From the NCBI RefSeq assembly GCF_002101965.1, contig NZ_LQQA01000014.1:1-64000 (forward strand): 64,000 bases of DNA, read 5' to 3'. Made by a program: the position numbers and the translations under genes. The stretch is from Mycolicibacterium wolinskyi (GTDB taxonomy: Bacteria; Actinomycetota; Actinomycetes; Mycobacteriales; Mycobacteriaceae). Below the pieces are notes generated by a model, which saw only the letters and a list, made by a program, of their open reading frames with translations, was not told the origin of the DNA and made no database searches. The first letter of the stretch is position 1. Each line of letters begins with the position of its first letter. Of this stretch, positions 45,273 through 56,550 are shown piece after piece.

Positions 45273-45974
45273 TTACGGCTGAAGCCGCTCGACGCGGCAG
45301 CCATCTGCCGGCGCGTCGGCGCCCTCTATGCGAATCCGGTTGTGCACCCGGTTTTCCCGGCCCTGCCAGAACTCGACGACCTCCGGGGCGATCAGATAAC
45401 CGCCCCAGTTGGGCGGTACCGGTACCTCGTCGAGTTCGGCGAACCGTTCGGTGACCTCGGCGAGCCGCTCCATGAGTGCCGCGCGGCTGTCGATCGGGCG
45501 CGACTGCTGCGACGCCCACGCACCCAGCTGCGACCCCCGCGGGCGCTTGGACCAGTATTCGGCGGTGGCCTCGGCCGCCACCTTGGTGACCGGACCGCGT
45601 ACGTGTACCTGACGGCCCAGCTGATACCACGGGAACGTCGCCGACGCATACGGATTCGCGGCGAGCTGCTCGCCCTTGGCGGAGTCGTAGTTCGTGTAGA
45701 ACGTGATGCCGGTCTGGTCCACGCTCTTGCACAACACCGACCGCGTCACAGGCCTTCCCCGCTCGTCGACGGTGGCGACCACCATCGCGTTCGGCTCGGC
45801 CACCCGGGCCTGATGAGCCTCGGAAAGCCAGGTCCGCAGCAGGGTCAGCCAGCCGGTCGCGGGATCGTCGCCGAGCCAATCCACGTCGAGATCGCCGTGG
45901 CCGTCCTTCTCCACATATTCGACGCGCATGGCCGCCAGGTCTGCGTCTTCTCTGCCGTCATCCGGTATTGCCAC
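45273..45974 (-). CDS. pdxH: Pyridoxamine 5-phosphate oxidase
   Basis: 233 residues. It oxidises pyridoxine or pyridoxamine phosphate to pyridoxal phosphate with FMN. Family signatures are [54 protein letters not shown] and the C-terminal [15 protein letters not shown]. It ends RVERLQP like the tuberculosis enzyme. GTG 45974 is chosen by comparison with that enzyme; ATG 45929 would shorten it by 15 residues. It is divergent from citA, with only 42 bp between starts, so the promoters overlap. Confidence 0.93.
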   Translation of the reverse strand: MAIPDDGREDADLAAMRVEYVEKDGHGDLDVDWLGDDPATGWLTLLRTWLSEAHQARVAEPNAMVVATVDERGRPVTRSVLCKSVDQTGITFYTNYDSAKGEQLAANPYASATFPWYQLGRQVHVRGPVTKVAAEATAEYWSKRPRGSQLGAWASQQSRPIDSRAALMERLAEVTERFAELDEVPVPPNWGGYLIAPEVVEFWQGRENRVHNRIRIEGADAPADGCRVERLQP

Positions 45975-46016
45975 CGCGATAACGCTACGCCTGCACGCGG
46001 GTGCGAGAATCTGCCC

Positions 46017-47135
46017 ATGGCAGCCGTACCGGACGACTTCATCGCCGGATTGGAAGGCGTCGTCGCCTTCACCACCGAAATCGCAGAGCCCGACAAGGAC
46101 GGTGGCGCGCTGCGTTACCGCGGCGTCGACATCGAGGAACTGGTCACCCGGCGCGTCACGTTCGGTGACGTATGGGGGTTGTTGGTCGACGGCAGTTTCG
46201 GCACCGGTCTGCCGCCCGCCGAACCGTTCCCGTTGCCGATCCACAGCGGTGACGTCCGCGTCGACGTCCAAGCGGGGCTCGCGATGCTCGCCCCGATCTG
46301 GGGTTACGCCCCCATACTCGACGTCGACGAATCCACGGCGCGCGAACAGTTGGCCCGCGCGTCGGTGATGGCGCTGTCCTACGTCGCGCAGTCTGCCCGT
46401 GGCATCTATCAGCCCGCGGTGCCGCAGCGCACGATCGACGAATGCCCCACTGTGACAGCACGTTTCATGACGCGCTGGCAAGGCGACCCGGACCCCAAGC
46501 ACGTCGAGGCGATCGACGCCTATTGGGTGACCGCCGCCGAACACGGCATGAACGCGTCCACCTTCACCGCCAGGGTGATCGCCTCCACCGGAGCCGACGT
46601 GGCGGCCGCGTTGTCCGGAGCAGTCGGCGCGATGAGCGGCCCGCTGCACGGCGGCGCCCCGGCACGTGTGCTGCCGATGATCGAGGAGGTCGAGAAGTCC
46701 GGCGACGCGCGCGCCGTGGTGAAGGCCATCCTCGACAGCGGGGACAAGCTCATGGGATTCGGACACCGCGTGTACCGTGCCGAGGATCCGCGGGCCCGCG
46801 TATTGCGGGCGACCGCGCAGCGGTTGGGCGCCCCACGCTACGAGGTGGCCGTGGCACTCGAGCAGGCGGCGTTGGCCGAGCTGCGCGAACGCCGGCCCGA
46901 CCGCGCGATCGAGACCAACGTCGAGTTCTGGGCCGCGGTGATCCTGGACTTCGCCCAGGTGCCCGCGACGATGATGCCCGCGATGTTCACGTGCGGGCGC
47001 ACGGCGGGCTGGTGTGCGCACATTCTCGAACAGAAGCGGCTGGGCAAGCTCGTGCGCCCGTCTGCCATCTACGTCGGCCCCGAGCCACGCAGCGCGGAAT
47101 CCGTTGCCGGGTGGGACAAGATCGCGGTGCGATGA
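46017..47135 (+). CDS. citA: Citrate synthase paralogue CitA
   Basis: 372 residues, a citrate synthase-family protein distinct from GltA. Catalytic features are the His in [13 protein letters not shown] and the substrate loop [16 protein letters not shown]; the first active-site region reads [11 protein letters not shown]. The start [12 protein letters not shown] is typical. It probably supports the TCA or methylcitrate cycle under particular conditions. ATG 46017 is used. The ATG of the next gene overlaps its stop by 4 bases. Confidence 0.92.
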   Translation: MAAVPDDFIAGLEGVVAFTTEIAEPDKDGGALRYRGVDIEELVTRRVTFGDVWGLLVDGSFGTGLPPAEPFPLPIHSGDVRVDVQAGLAMLAPIWGYAPILDVDESTAREQLARASVMALSYVAQSARGIYQPAVPQRTIDECPTVTARFMTRWQGDPDPKHVEAIDAYWVTAAEHGMNASTFTARVIASTGADVAAALSGAVGAMSGPLHGGAPARVLPMIEEVEKSGDARAVVKAILDSGDKLMGFGHRVYRAEDPRARVLRATAQRLGAPRYEVAVALEQAALAELRERRPDRAIETNVEFWAAVILDFAQVPATMMPAMFTCGRTAGWCAHILEQKRLGKLVRPSAIYVGPEPRSAESVAGWDKIAVR

Positions 47136-47740
47136 CCGCCGACGTCTTCGCTTCCGCGGCACACGCATTCGCCCGGCTGGTGCGGGCACTGCCCGCGGAC
47201 ATGTTCGACGGCCCCGGGCTCGGCGAGTGGGATCTGCGTGCGCTCGTCGGTCACACCTCGCGGTCGCTGGTCACCGTCAGCACCTACCTGCACTCCCCCG
47301 CAGCCGAGGCCACCCTCGCCGGACCGGTCGAGTACTACGTCGCGATCCGGAACTTCATGTCCGAAGCCGGCGCCGAGGCGATCGTCGAGCGCGGCAGGCA
47401 GGCCGGCCGCGACCTCGGCGACGATCCGGTTGCTGCAGTGGAACAGCTTGTGGAGCAAGCGCTTTCGGATATCGACGGGGTGGGCGACCCGCCGATCACG
47501 GTGATCGGCGGCTACGGCATCCGGTTGAGCGACTACCTGCAGACCCGCATCTTCGAACTGGCCGTCCACAGCCTCGACATCGCCCGCGCGACCGGGGTGG
47601 CGGCACACCTGCCCGCCGACGTCCTGGCGGCCGCGACGACGCTGGCGGCCGGGATCGGCGTGGCGCTGGGCGACGGCGGGACGGTGCTCCTGGCGCTCAC
47701 CGGTCGGGCCGGATTGCCGGAGTCGTTCTCCGTCGTCTAG
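47132..47740 (+). CDS. Maleylpyruvate isomerase-family mycothiol-dependent protein
   Basis: 202 residues. It has the DinB/MDMPI N-terminal fold: [20 protein letters not shown] and the LVGHTSRSL His that starts a metal-binding site; further His are in [10 protein letters not shown]. Members use mycothiol in thiol-dependent reactions. The ATGA overlap with citA shows co-translation, but a shared pathway is not evident. Confidence 0.8.
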   Translation: MTADVFASAAHAFARLVRALPADMFDGPGLGEWDLRALVGHTSRSLVTVSTYLHSPAAEATLAGPVEYYVAIRNFMSEAGAEAIVERGRQAGRDLGDDPVAAVEQLVEQALSDIDGVGDPPITVIGGYGIRLSDYLQTRIFELAVHSLDIARATGVAAHLPADVLAAATTLAAGIGVALGDGGTVLLALTGRAGLPESFSVV

Positions 47741-47749
47741 CGCTGCAGC

Positions 47750-48136
47750 CTAGGCCTGCTGTGCGATCTGGATCAGATTGCCGCACGTGTCGTCGAACAC
47801 CGCGGTGATGACGGGCCCCATCGCGGTCGGCTTCTGCGTGAACTGGACGCCCAGTGCAGCAAGCCGTTCGTACTCGGCCGCGACGTCGTCGACCGCGAAC
47901 GACGTGAACGGGATGCCGTCGGCCACCAACGCGTCCTTGAACGGCTTGGCCGCCGGATGCCCGCTGGGTTCGAGCACCAGTTCCGTACCGTCGGGGTCCT
48001 GCGGGGACACCACGGTGATCCACCGGTCGACGCCCATCGGAATGTCGTGTTTCAGAACGAAACCCAGCACGTCGGTGTAGAAGCGGAGGCCTTTCTCCTG
48101 GTCGTCCACGAGCACGCTGGTCAGATTGATTCTCAT
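47750..48136 (-). CDS. VOC-family (glyoxalase/bleomycin resistance) protein
   Basis: 128 residues with the paired beta-alpha-beta-beta-beta units of the VOC fold (VDDQEKGLRFYTDVLGFVLK at the start, FDDTCGNLIQIAQQA at the end). It is probably a small metal-dependent enzyme or a binding protein. ATG 48136 overlaps the stop of the ArsR gene by 4 bases, so it is the direct target of that regulator. It corresponds by position to Rv0887c. Confidence 0.85.
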   Translation of the reverse strand: MRINLTSVLVDDQEKGLRFYTDVLGFVLKHDIPMGVDRWITVVSPQDPDGTELVLEPSGHPAAKPFKDALVADGIPFTSFAVDDVAAEYERLAALGVQFTQKPTAMGPVITAVFDDTCGNLIQIAQQA

Positions 48137-48447
48137 GTCGGTCCCTCTCCCCCATCGGTTTCGGTGTGCTTGTCACGGGGCTGCTTGAGCCAGCGCTCGA
48201 CGATCGGTTCGAGCGGTGCGGTGTTGATGTGGTGGAACTTGTACCTGCCCTCGCGCCTGGTCTCGATCAGGCCCGCGTCCTCGAGCACGTCGAGGTGCTG
48301 CGAGACCGCCTGCCGGGTCGAGGACAGGCCGTGATTGGTCAGCAGCCGGGCACAGATCTCGAACAGCGTCTGGCCGTCGCGTTCGGTCAGCTCGTCGAGA
48401 ATTGTCCGCCGGGTGGGATCGGCCAAGGCCTTGAAGACGTCACCCAC
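48133..48447 (-). CDS. ArsR-family transcriptional regulator
   Basis: 104 residues. It is a winged helix-turn-helix (VFKALADPTRRTILDELTER; recognition helix around LSSTRQAVSQHLDVLEDAGL). The metal-binding CxC motif of classic ArsR/SmtB proteins is absent, placing it in the non-metal subgroup often paired with SRPBCC or VOC genes. GTG 48447 is preferred over an upstream TTG; a palindrome 15 bp before it is its probable operator. It is co-transcribed with the VOC gene. Confidence 0.85.
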   Translation of the reverse strand: MGDVFKALADPTRRTILDELTERDGQTLFEICARLLTNHGLSSTRQAVSQHLDVLEDAGLIETRREGRYKFHHINTAPLEPIVERWLKQPRDKHTETDGGEGPT

Positions 48448-48461
48448 ACGAGCAACAATAG

Positions 48462-48477
48462 GCAAGCAGCCACTTGC
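48462..48477. promoter_or_regulatory. Candidate ArsR operator
   Basis: GCAAGCAGCCACTTGC is an imperfect 16-bp palindrome with GCAAG/CTTGC arms, 15 bp upstream of the ArsR start codon. CAAG-CTTG arms are common in sites of this ArsR subgroup. Its position fits autorepression of the ArsR-VOC operon. Confidence 0.5.
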
Positions 48478-48595
48478 ATGTCAATGTCCGCGAGGTTGTC
48501 GGACCCTGGTGGTTGCATGGGCCATGCCGCAGCGATGAGATCCGCCCACGCGACGGGTCTGCATTGTGTCCGCCCACTATCACCAGGAGAAACCC

Positions 48596-49048
48596 ATGGC
48601 GATCGAAGTAACTCCCGCAGTGTCACCGCACCTCGTCGTCGACGACGCGGCTGCCGCGATCGACTTCTATGTCAAGGCTTTTGACGCCACCGAGCTGGGC
48701 CGCGTGCCCGGCCCGGACGGCAAGCTCATTCACGCGGCGGTCAACATCAACGGGTCCACCGTCATGCTCAACGACGATTTCCCGGAGTTCAGCGAAGGCA
48801 AGTCGTCGACACCCAAGGCGCTGGGCGGCACGCCCGTGACGATCCACCTGACGGTCACCGACGTCGACGCCAAATTCGCCCGCGCGGTCGAGGCAGGCGC
48901 CGAGGTCGTCCACCCGCTCGAGGACCAGTTCTGGGGTGATCGCTACGGCGTGGTCCGCGACCCGTTCGGGCACCAGTGGTCGCTTGGCCAACCGGTGCGC
49001 GAGGTCAGCATGGAGGAGATCGAAGAGGCGATGAAGTCGGCGCAGTAA
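48596..49048 (+). CDS. VOC-family protein, PhnB-like
   Basis: 150 residues of the PhnB/VOC type (SPHLVVDDAAAAIDFYVKAF; YGVVRDPFGHQWSLGQP). The latter motif is the standard C-terminal PhnB signature. ATG 48596 follows an AGGAGA ribosome site. It runs divergently from the ArsR-VOC operon. The role is unknown; PhnB-like proteins are often misnamed demethylases. Confidence 0.88.
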   Translation: MAIEVTPAVSPHLVVDDAAAAIDFYVKAFDATELGRVPGPDGKLIHAAVNINGSTVMLNDDFPEFSEGKSSTPKALGGTPVTIHLTVTDVDAKFARAVEAGAEVVHPLEDQFWGDRYGVVRDPFGHQWSLGQPVREVSMEEIEEAMKSAQ

Positions 49049-49051
49049 CGG

Positions 49052-49231
49052 TCAGAAGACCGCCTTCTGGACCTGATCGGGCCCGCTGATCTCGCCGTCG
49101 GGCAGCTTGCCGAGGGCGTCGATGATCTCGCTGTCGGCGCCGTTGGTCTTGGCGTGCTCGATCAGGTCCTGCTTGGAGGACGGGTACTTCGCACCGGACA
49201 GAGCCTTCTGCACATCGATGGGGTTCGGCAT
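49052..49231 (-). CDS. DUF2795-family small protein
   Basis: 59 residues (MPNPIDVQKALSGAKYPSSK and LIEHAKTNGADSEIIDALGK). It fits the DUF2795 family of small helical proteins of unknown role. ATG 49231 follows GGGAGC. It is convergent with the PhnB-like gene, 3 bp away. Confidence 0.78.
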   Translation of the reverse strand: MPNPIDVQKALSGAKYPSSKQDLIEHAKTNGADSEIIDALGKLPDGEISGPDQVQKAVF

Positions 49232-49330
49232 TGGTGTTGCTCCCTTCACGTGACTATCGGTCGGGAGTAGCCGGGCCCCGAAATTCGAAACCTGATCTCA
49301 CATTTCGCGGGGGATCCACGTCTACCGGGT

Positions 49331-49756
49331 GTGACAGCTCTGAACGAGACCGCAAACGTCCTGCACGGCATGTACGCCGCTGAACGCGACTACCTCGCCG
49401 CCGGCGGCCCCGGTGCGGCGAACTTCGACATCCTCGCGCCGTTCTTCGCACCCGACGTCGTCCTGCATCAGGCCGAGGCGCTGCCCTATGGCGGAACGTG
49501 GCGCGGCCACGACGGCATGGAGCGGTTCTTCACCGCGATGAGCGCGACGTGGTCGGCGTTCGAAATGGTCGAACAGGACTTCCTCTCGACCGCCGACACC
49601 GCCGTCGTACTCACGCAGGTGCATGCCCGTTCCCGGGCGACCGGCCGAGACCTGGACTTCCCGATCCTGCAGACAATCCGCGTGATCGACGGACGGATCG
49701 CCGAGGTGCGGCCGTTCTACTGGGACACCGCGGCGATCGTCGCGGCGACCAGTTAG
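49331..49756 (+). CDS. SnoaL/NTF2-like protein
   Basis: 141 residues with the cone-shaped NTF2-like fold pattern (YAAERDYLAAGG; LPYGGTWRGHDGMERFFTAM; VIDGRIAEVRPFYWDT). Families of this type include ketosteroid isomerase-like enzymes and ligand-binding proteins. GTG start at 49331. It overlaps the end of the convergent fprB gene by 4 bases. Substrate unknown. Confidence 0.82.
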   Translation: MTALNETANVLHGMYAAERDYLAAGGPGAANFDILAPFFAPDVVLHQAEALPYGGTWRGHDGMERFFTAMSATWSAFEMVEQDFLSTADTAVVLTQVHARSRATGRDLDFPILQTIRVIDGRIAEVRPFYWDTAAIVAATS

Positions 49757-51426
49757 CGGAGCAGCCCGGCCAGCAGCCGCTGGTGCACCGGTCGTGTCGG
49801 CGCGGTCGCGGCGGCCGCGAGCATCGCGTCGACGGTCGTGAACTTGTCGCGCGGGCGGTCCTCGCCGCCGCGGGCGATCTCGGCGGCGTCGATCGCCTGC
49901 CAGCCGGCGGCATCGACGACGTCAGGCTGACGCGTATGCACGAGCTTGTCGAGCGCGGACGGCTTGTGGGCCGGGTCTGCCAGCGTTCCCGCGTTGTAGT
50001 CGTCGACCAGGTTGCGGACGGTCTCGGCCGCGCACGACTTGTTCGTACCGATGAACCCGGTGGGTCCACGCTTGATCCAGCCGGCGACATACGCGCCGCG
50101 CACCGGCTTGCCGGTCGCCCGATCCATCACGCGGCCACCGTCGTTGGGCACGACCGATGCGGCGTCGTCGAACGGCAGATCGGCAATCGCCTTGCCGCGG
50201 TGGCCGATTGACGTGAGCACCAACCCGGCGTCGATCGTGCGAACCTGATCGGTGCCGGTGACACCGAATTCGATGCCGGTCACGCGGCCGTCGCCCAGCA
50301 CGCGTTGTGGCGTCAGCTGGTAGGCCAGCCGGATACGCGGCCGGGTGATCGGCGCGGACGCGTCGCCCAGCTTCGACAGGATCTCGAGTTTGTTGCGGGT
50401 CAACGGATCCGACGCGGTGGCCAGATCGCGCTGCACCAGTTCGTGATCGGCCGCGTCGAGCACGACGTCGCACGTCGCCGTCAGCCCGATCAGCTCGGGC
50501 AGGGTGAACGCCGAGGAAGCCGGCCCGCGCCGGGCCGCGACAACCACTTCCTGCACCTGCGACGACCGCAGCGCGGCGAGCGCATGGTCGGAGATGTCGG
50601 TGCGCGCCAACGCATCCGGATCCGTGGTGAGCACCCGCGCGACGTCGAATGCGACGTTGCCGTTGCCGACGATGACCACCCGTTCGTGACTCAGGTCGAC
50701 CGGCAGCGCGGTGAATTCCGGATGCCCGTTGATCCAGGCCACCATCTCGGTGGCGGTCCCGGTGCCGAGCAGGCCCATGCCGTCGATCTCCAGGCGCCGG
50801 TCATTGGGGGCACCGACGGCGTACAGCACCGCGTGGTGGTGTTCGAGCAGATCGGCATGCGACAGATGCTTGCCGACCTCTACGTTGAGGAAGAACTTGA
50901 ATCCCCGCTGCTGGGCCATGCGGTCGAACAGGCGCGTGACGCGCTTGGTGCTCTGATGGTCGGGCGCGACCCCGGCACGCACGAGCCCGTACGGCGTCGG
51001 CAGCTTCTCGAACACGTTGACGCGCACACCGCGCTGCGTGAGCAGTTCGTCGGCCGCGTACATCGCGGCCGGCCCCGACCCGACGATCGCGACCGTCAGC
51101 GGGCCGCCCCGCGTGATCTTCGGCGCAGGCAACACCGGCGCCAGCTTGGACGTCGGCGGCAGCTTGCCCTCGCGCTTCGGATAGAAGGACGCGTTCAGTT
51201 CGATGAACGGCAGCTGCTTGGGCTCCAGCTTGGTGTCCGGCGCGATCGCACCGACCGGGCACGCGCTGACGCACGCACCACAGTCGACACACGCGTCGGG
51301 ATCGATGTAGAGCATCTCCGCCGTCGCGAAGCCCGGCTCATCCGGTGACGGATGGATGCAGTTCACCGGGCACGCGTAGACACAGGACCCGTCGCTGCAA
51401 CACGACTGGGTGATCACATGGGGCAT
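49753..51426 (-). CDS. fprB: Ferredoxin/ferredoxin-NADP reductase fusion FprB
   Basis: 557 residues. The N-terminal ferredoxin carries Cys of two clusters: CCSDGSCVYACPVNCIHP and CVDCGACVSACPVGAI. The rest is an adrenodoxin-reductase-type flavoprotein with FAD motif VAIVGSGPAAMYAADEL (about residue 112) and a NADPH site VVIVGNGNVAFDVARVL. It moves electrons between NADPH and ferredoxin-dependent enzymes. It corresponds to Rv0886. The downstream neighbour on the 5-prime side is an AurF-type diiron gene that could be a redox partner. Confidence 0.93.
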   Translation of the reverse strand: MPHVITQSCCSDGSCVYACPVNCIHPSPDEPGFATAEMLYIDPDACVDCGACVSACPVGAIAPDTKLEPKQLPFIELNASFYPKREGKLPPTSKLAPVLPAPKITRGGPLTVAIVGSGPAAMYAADELLTQRGVRVNVFEKLPTPYGLVRAGVAPDHQSTKRVTRLFDRMAQQRGFKFFLNVEVGKHLSHADLLEHHHAVLYAVGAPNDRRLEIDGMGLLGTGTATEMVAWINGHPEFTALPVDLSHERVVIVGNGNVAFDVARVLTTDPDALARTDISDHALAALRSSQVQEVVVAARRGPASSAFTLPELIGLTATCDVVLDAADHELVQRDLATASDPLTRNKLEILSKLGDASAPITRPRIRLAYQLTPQRVLGDGRVTGIEFGVTGTDQVRTIDAGLVLTSIGHRGKAIADLPFDDAASVVPNDGGRVMDRATGKPVRGAYVAGWIKRGPTGFIGTNKSCAAETVRNLVDDYNAGTLADPAHKPSALDKLVHTRQPDVVDAAGWQAIDAAEIARGGEDRPRDKFTTVDAMLAAAATAPTRPVHQRLLAGLLR

Positions 51427-51433
51427 GCGAGAC

Positions 51434-52450
51434 CTAGGCGACCGACACCAGGTGCTCGCGCTGCGGCTCGCTGCGATAGCGGCTCGGCGGCCCGTCGATC
51501 TTGCAGATCTTCCACATGAGCTTGGCGATCGGGTTCATCAGGCCGGTGTCGTAGCACAGCATCCGGACGTCACCGAACATGTCCCGCAACATCTTCCGAG
51601 ACTCGGGAGATCCGAAGAACAGCTCCTTGCGCACCGAGCGCGGGATGTCGAATTCCTTCCAGAACGCGCGCGGCGGAACGATGATCGCCGAGCACAGGAT
51701 GCGCATGGTCAGCGGCACGAACAACGACAGCAGCCACCGCTGGCGGCGACGCAGGTGCGGAACGCGCTTGTGCAGGTACTGGTGCGCGAACGAGATGTGG
51801 CGCGCCTCCTCGGCGACGTGAATCGCCATGACCCGCTCCATGATCGGGTGCAGGGACTTGCCCTCGCGCAGCACGTTCTTCTGCGTGTGGTCGATGGGCT
51901 CCTCGCCGGCGAGCACGCCGAAGAAGAACGGGATCGGCAGCGGGCCCGCAGCCAGCGGGATCAGCGGCTGCAGCCACTTGAGCAGCCGCGGCATGCCCGG
52001 GACGTCCTTGCCGATGCGGTTCACCATCTCCTGGAACATCAGGGTGTGGTTGCACTCCTCGACGGACTCATGCAGGCAGTACCGGTACTCCGGCGAGCCG
52101 TTGGGCACCCAGAACGAGTACTCCATCAGGCCGCGGATGAGGATGTTCTCGAAGTGCAGACCGACCTTGGCGACGTTGGCCTGGCGCCACATGCCGATCT
52201 CGATCTGCCGCTCCTGGGGCTGCGCCTGGTACCACGGGTGACCGCCCATCGGGTCGGTCGCCGGCAGGATCCAGCGGGGATCGTTGGGGACGACGGCAAA
52301 CTCCGGCGAGTCCCACTCGATGTCCTTGTACGGATTGAAGTTGCGCCGCACCGACCCCTCGGACAGTGTGGTGAGCATGTCAACGTACTGGGTGTCGTCG
52401 CTGACATCCATGTTCCGACGCCAACGCCTGACCATCTTGGTCCGAGCCAT
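51434..52450 (-). CDS. AurF-type diiron oxygenase
   Basis: 338 residues. The diiron ligand motifs are HESVEECNHTLMFQE and HVAEEARHISFAH, the E..H pattern of AurF/CmlI-like N-oxygenases and related diiron proteins. It corresponds by position to Rv0885. ATG 52450 follows a GAGAGG ribosome site. The stop is 7 bp before fprB, so the ferredoxin-reductase is probably its electron donor. The substrate in mycobacteria is unknown. Confidence 0.85.
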   Translation of the reverse strand: MARTKMVRRWRRNMDVSDDTQYVDMLTTLSEGSVRRNFNPYKDIEWDSPEFAVVPNDPRWILPATDPMGGHPWYQAQPQERQIEIGMWRQANVAKVGLHFENILIRGLMEYSFWVPNGSPEYRYCLHESVEECNHTLMFQEMVNRIGKDVPGMPRLLKWLQPLIPLAAGPLPIPFFFGVLAGEEPIDHTQKNVLREGKSLHPIMERVMAIHVAEEARHISFAHQYLHKRVPHLRRRQRWLLSLFVPLTMRILCSAIIVPPRAFWKEFDIPRSVRKELFFGSPESRKMLRDMFGDVRMLCYDTGLMNPIAKLMWKICKIDGPPSRYRSEPQREHLVSVA

Positions 52451-52572
52451 GTTGCAGAACCTCTCGTTCTCGTGTTGAGGTTTACATCTACCCACTTGTT
52501 GTACAACGGTACCGCAGGTATCGAGTAAATGTCCATGCCTGATTTGAAGAGTTTGCTAAGGAATCGGTCGCC

Positions 52573-54542
<1,970 letters not shown>

Positions 54543-54618
54543 GTGAAGACGCCTCCGGTCCCGCGTGTCAGCGCGGTAACGAGCCGATAACGCAGTAGGG
54601 TTCGCGCAGGAGGTCGGT

Positions 54619-55407
54619 ATGCGAGCACTCAGGGTCGTCGGGTTGGATGTCGACGGCAAACGCATCATCTGTGAAGCCGACGACTCCACCGAGATGTTCA
54701 GTTTGCGTGTCGACGACCGTTTGCGGGCCGCCGTGCGCGGCGACAAAGTCGCCTCGAATCAGACACAAATCGATGTAGAGGTTCAAAGCGTGCTGCGCCC
54801 CAAGGAGATTCAAGCAAAGATCCGCGCCGGCGCATCGGTCGAGCAGTTGGCCGCCGCCGCGGGAGTTCCGGTCGAGCGGGTGGAGCGGTTTGCCCATCCG
54901 GTCCTGCTGGAGCGGGCACGTGCGGCCGAACTCGCCACCGCCGCGCATCCGGTGCTCGCCGACGGGCCCGCGGTGCTGACCCTGCTGGAGATGGTGACGA
55001 CGGCGCTCGTGGCGCGCGGGCTCGATCCCGACGCGGCCGCGTGGGATGCCTGGCGCAACGAGGACAGCCGCTGGACCGTGCAGTTGACGTGGAAGGCCGG
55101 CAGGTCCGACATCCAGGCCCACTTCCGGTTCACGCCCGGCGCGCACGGCGGCACCGTCACCGCTTCGGACGACGCCGCGCAACAGCTGATCAACCCGGAT
55201 TTCGGCCGGCCATTGCGCCCGGTCGCCGCCGTGCCCGAGCTGGACTTCGAGGCTCCCGCGCCGCCGGTGGCCACGCCCGAGCCGGCCGCCGCCGAGCCCG
55301 AACCCGAAGCCGCCCCGGCACCCAAGCGCGGCCGCAAGGCCAGGCCCGCGGTTCCGGCCTGGGAAGACGTGCTGCTCGGCGTGCGTTCCTCGGGCACGCA
55401 GCGCTGA
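54619..55407 (+). CDS. sepH: Cell division protein SepH (DUF3071)
   Basis: 262 residues. The N-terminal DUF3071 domain begins MRALRVVGLDVDGKRIICEA and contains a helix-turn-helix (SVEQLAAAAGVPVERVERF, about residues 73-91). The C-terminal part is Ala/Pro/Glu-rich and disordered. SepH binds FtsZ and promotes its assembly in Streptomyces and mycobacteria. It corresponds to Rv0883c. ATG 54619 follows an AGGAGG ribosome site. Confidence 0.92.
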   Translation: MRALRVVGLDVDGKRIICEADDSTEMFSLRVDDRLRAAVRGDKVASNQTQIDVEVQSVLRPKEIQAKIRAGASVEQLAAAAGVPVERVERFAHPVLLERARAAELATAAHPVLADGPAVLTLLEMVTTALVARGLDPDAAAWDAWRNEDSRWTVQLTWKAGRSDIQAHFRFTPGAHGGTVTASDDAAQQLINPDFGRPLRPVAAVPELDFEAPAPPVATPEPAAAEPEPEAAPAPKRGRKARPAVPAWEDVLLGVRSSGTQR

Positions 55408-55443
55408 CGTCTTGACCTGAAGCGTTCTTGAGGTCATAGCGTC

Positions 55444-56256
55444 GTGCGCATGATCTCCCTCGGCCCGATCGGGCTGGCCAGCAGCAATCCCTTCACCGAT
55501 GACGCGGCCGTGGTGGCCGACGAGGCGCGCCATGCCGAGGCCCTCGGCTTCGCGACGCTGTGGCGTTCGGGCAACCTGCCGATGCTCGCGGCCGCCGTGC
55601 GCGCGACCTCGTCGATACCCGTCGCGACCGGCATCATCCCGGTGGTGCGCGTACCCGCCGCCGACGTCATCGCCACCCACACCGAGCTGGAACGCGAGCA
55701 TCCCGGCCGGTTCGTCGTGGGCATCGGCGGCGCACACGGTCCGCAGCCCATGGCCACCCTCAACGCCTATCTGGACGAACTGGACGCCGCCGGGATCGAT
55801 TCGAGGGTTCTCGCCGCGCTCGGCCCCAACATGCTGGCGCTCGCGCGGGACCGCGCCTCGGGTGCGTATCCGTACCTCGTCACGCCGTCATACATCTCGG
55901 CGGCCCGCGCGGCCCTCGGCCCCGACCGGCTGCTGGCCGTCCTGCTGATGGTCATCCCGGTCACCGACCGCGACGCTGCCCGTGCCGCTGCGGCGGGGCC
56001 GCTGGAGTTCCTGGCCGGCCAGGGCGGCTACCGCCGCAACCTGATGCGGCAGGGATTCACCGAGACCGACATCGACACTGTCAGCGACCGGCTGCTGGAT
56101 GGCATCGCGGCCTGGGGTTCCACCGAGCGCATCGCCGAACGCATCGCGGACTATCACGGGGCGGGAGCCGATCAGGTGGTGCTGCGCATCTTGGGCGTCG
56201 ACGATATGGGCACCTGGCGCGCTCGGCTGGCCCGCACGCTGTTCGGATCGGCCTGA
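55444..56256 (+). CDS. LLM-class F420-dependent oxidoreductase
   Basis: 270 residues, luciferase-like monooxygenase fold. Features are the N-terminal DEARHAEALGFATLWRSGNL, the ATGIIPVV strand and the C-terminal WGSTERIAERIADYH. Mycobacteria have many such enzymes using cofactor F420 or FMN. GTG 55444 is used; ATG 55450 is possible. It follows sepH closely on the same strand and may be co-transcribed. Substrate unknown. Confidence 0.87.
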   Translation: MRMISLGPIGLASSNPFTDDAAVVADEARHAEALGFATLWRSGNLPMLAAAVRATSSIPVATGIIPVVRVPAADVIATHTELEREHPGRFVVGIGGAHGPQPMATLNAYLDELDAAGIDSRVLAALGPNMLALARDRASGAYPYLVTPSYISAARAALGPDRLLAVLLMVIPVTDRDAARAAAAGPLEFLAGQGGYRRNLMRQGFTETDIDTVSDRLLDGIAAWGSTERIAERIADYHGAGADQVVLRILGVDDMGTWRARLARTLFGSA

Positions 56257-56257
56257 G

Positions 56258-56530
56258 TTACCGGCTGAGCGCGACCGCGAGCAGCGCCACCCACCCGACG
56301 GCCACGCCGATCCCGGCGCCCAGTACGAACCAGCGCCATACAGGCCGGGTGCGCCATCCCCAGACCGTGGGCGCCAACCCGCCGACGGCCACCATGTTCA
56401 GACCGACCGCCAGCAGTGGGTGGACCCGGATCAGGCCCACCCCGAGCACCACGATCGCCGCGGCGAGTACGGCCGCCACGAATCCGGCCACCGTCAGGCC
56501 TGTCCCCCACGGCGTGGATTCGTCGGTCAC
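56258..56530 (-). CDS. DUF2537-family membrane protein
   Basis: 90 residues with three predicted membrane segments (VAGFVAAVLAAAIVVLGVGL and WFVLGAGIGVAVGWVALLAV, with a shorter one between). It matches the DUF2537 family; Rv0882 is the tuberculosis equivalent. Function unknown. It starts 20 bp after the SpoU methyltransferase stop and is probably in its operon. Confidence 0.8.
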   Translation of the reverse strand: MTDESTPWGTGLTVAGFVAAVLAAAIVVLGVGLIRVHPLLAVGLNMVAVGGLAPTVWGWRTRPVWRWFVLGAGIGVAVGWVALLAVALSR

Positions 56531-56550
56531 GATGTCAATTTAGCGTCAAT

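Noticed and set aside
41838..47135. Recent duplication of citrate synthase (gltA and citA)
   Set aside because: The proteins are distant paralogues, both present in M. tuberculosis in the same neighbourhood; not a local event.
45273..47189. Extended pdxH frame of 638 codons
   Set aside because: The extension is antisense to citA; similarity to PdxH begins near 45974.
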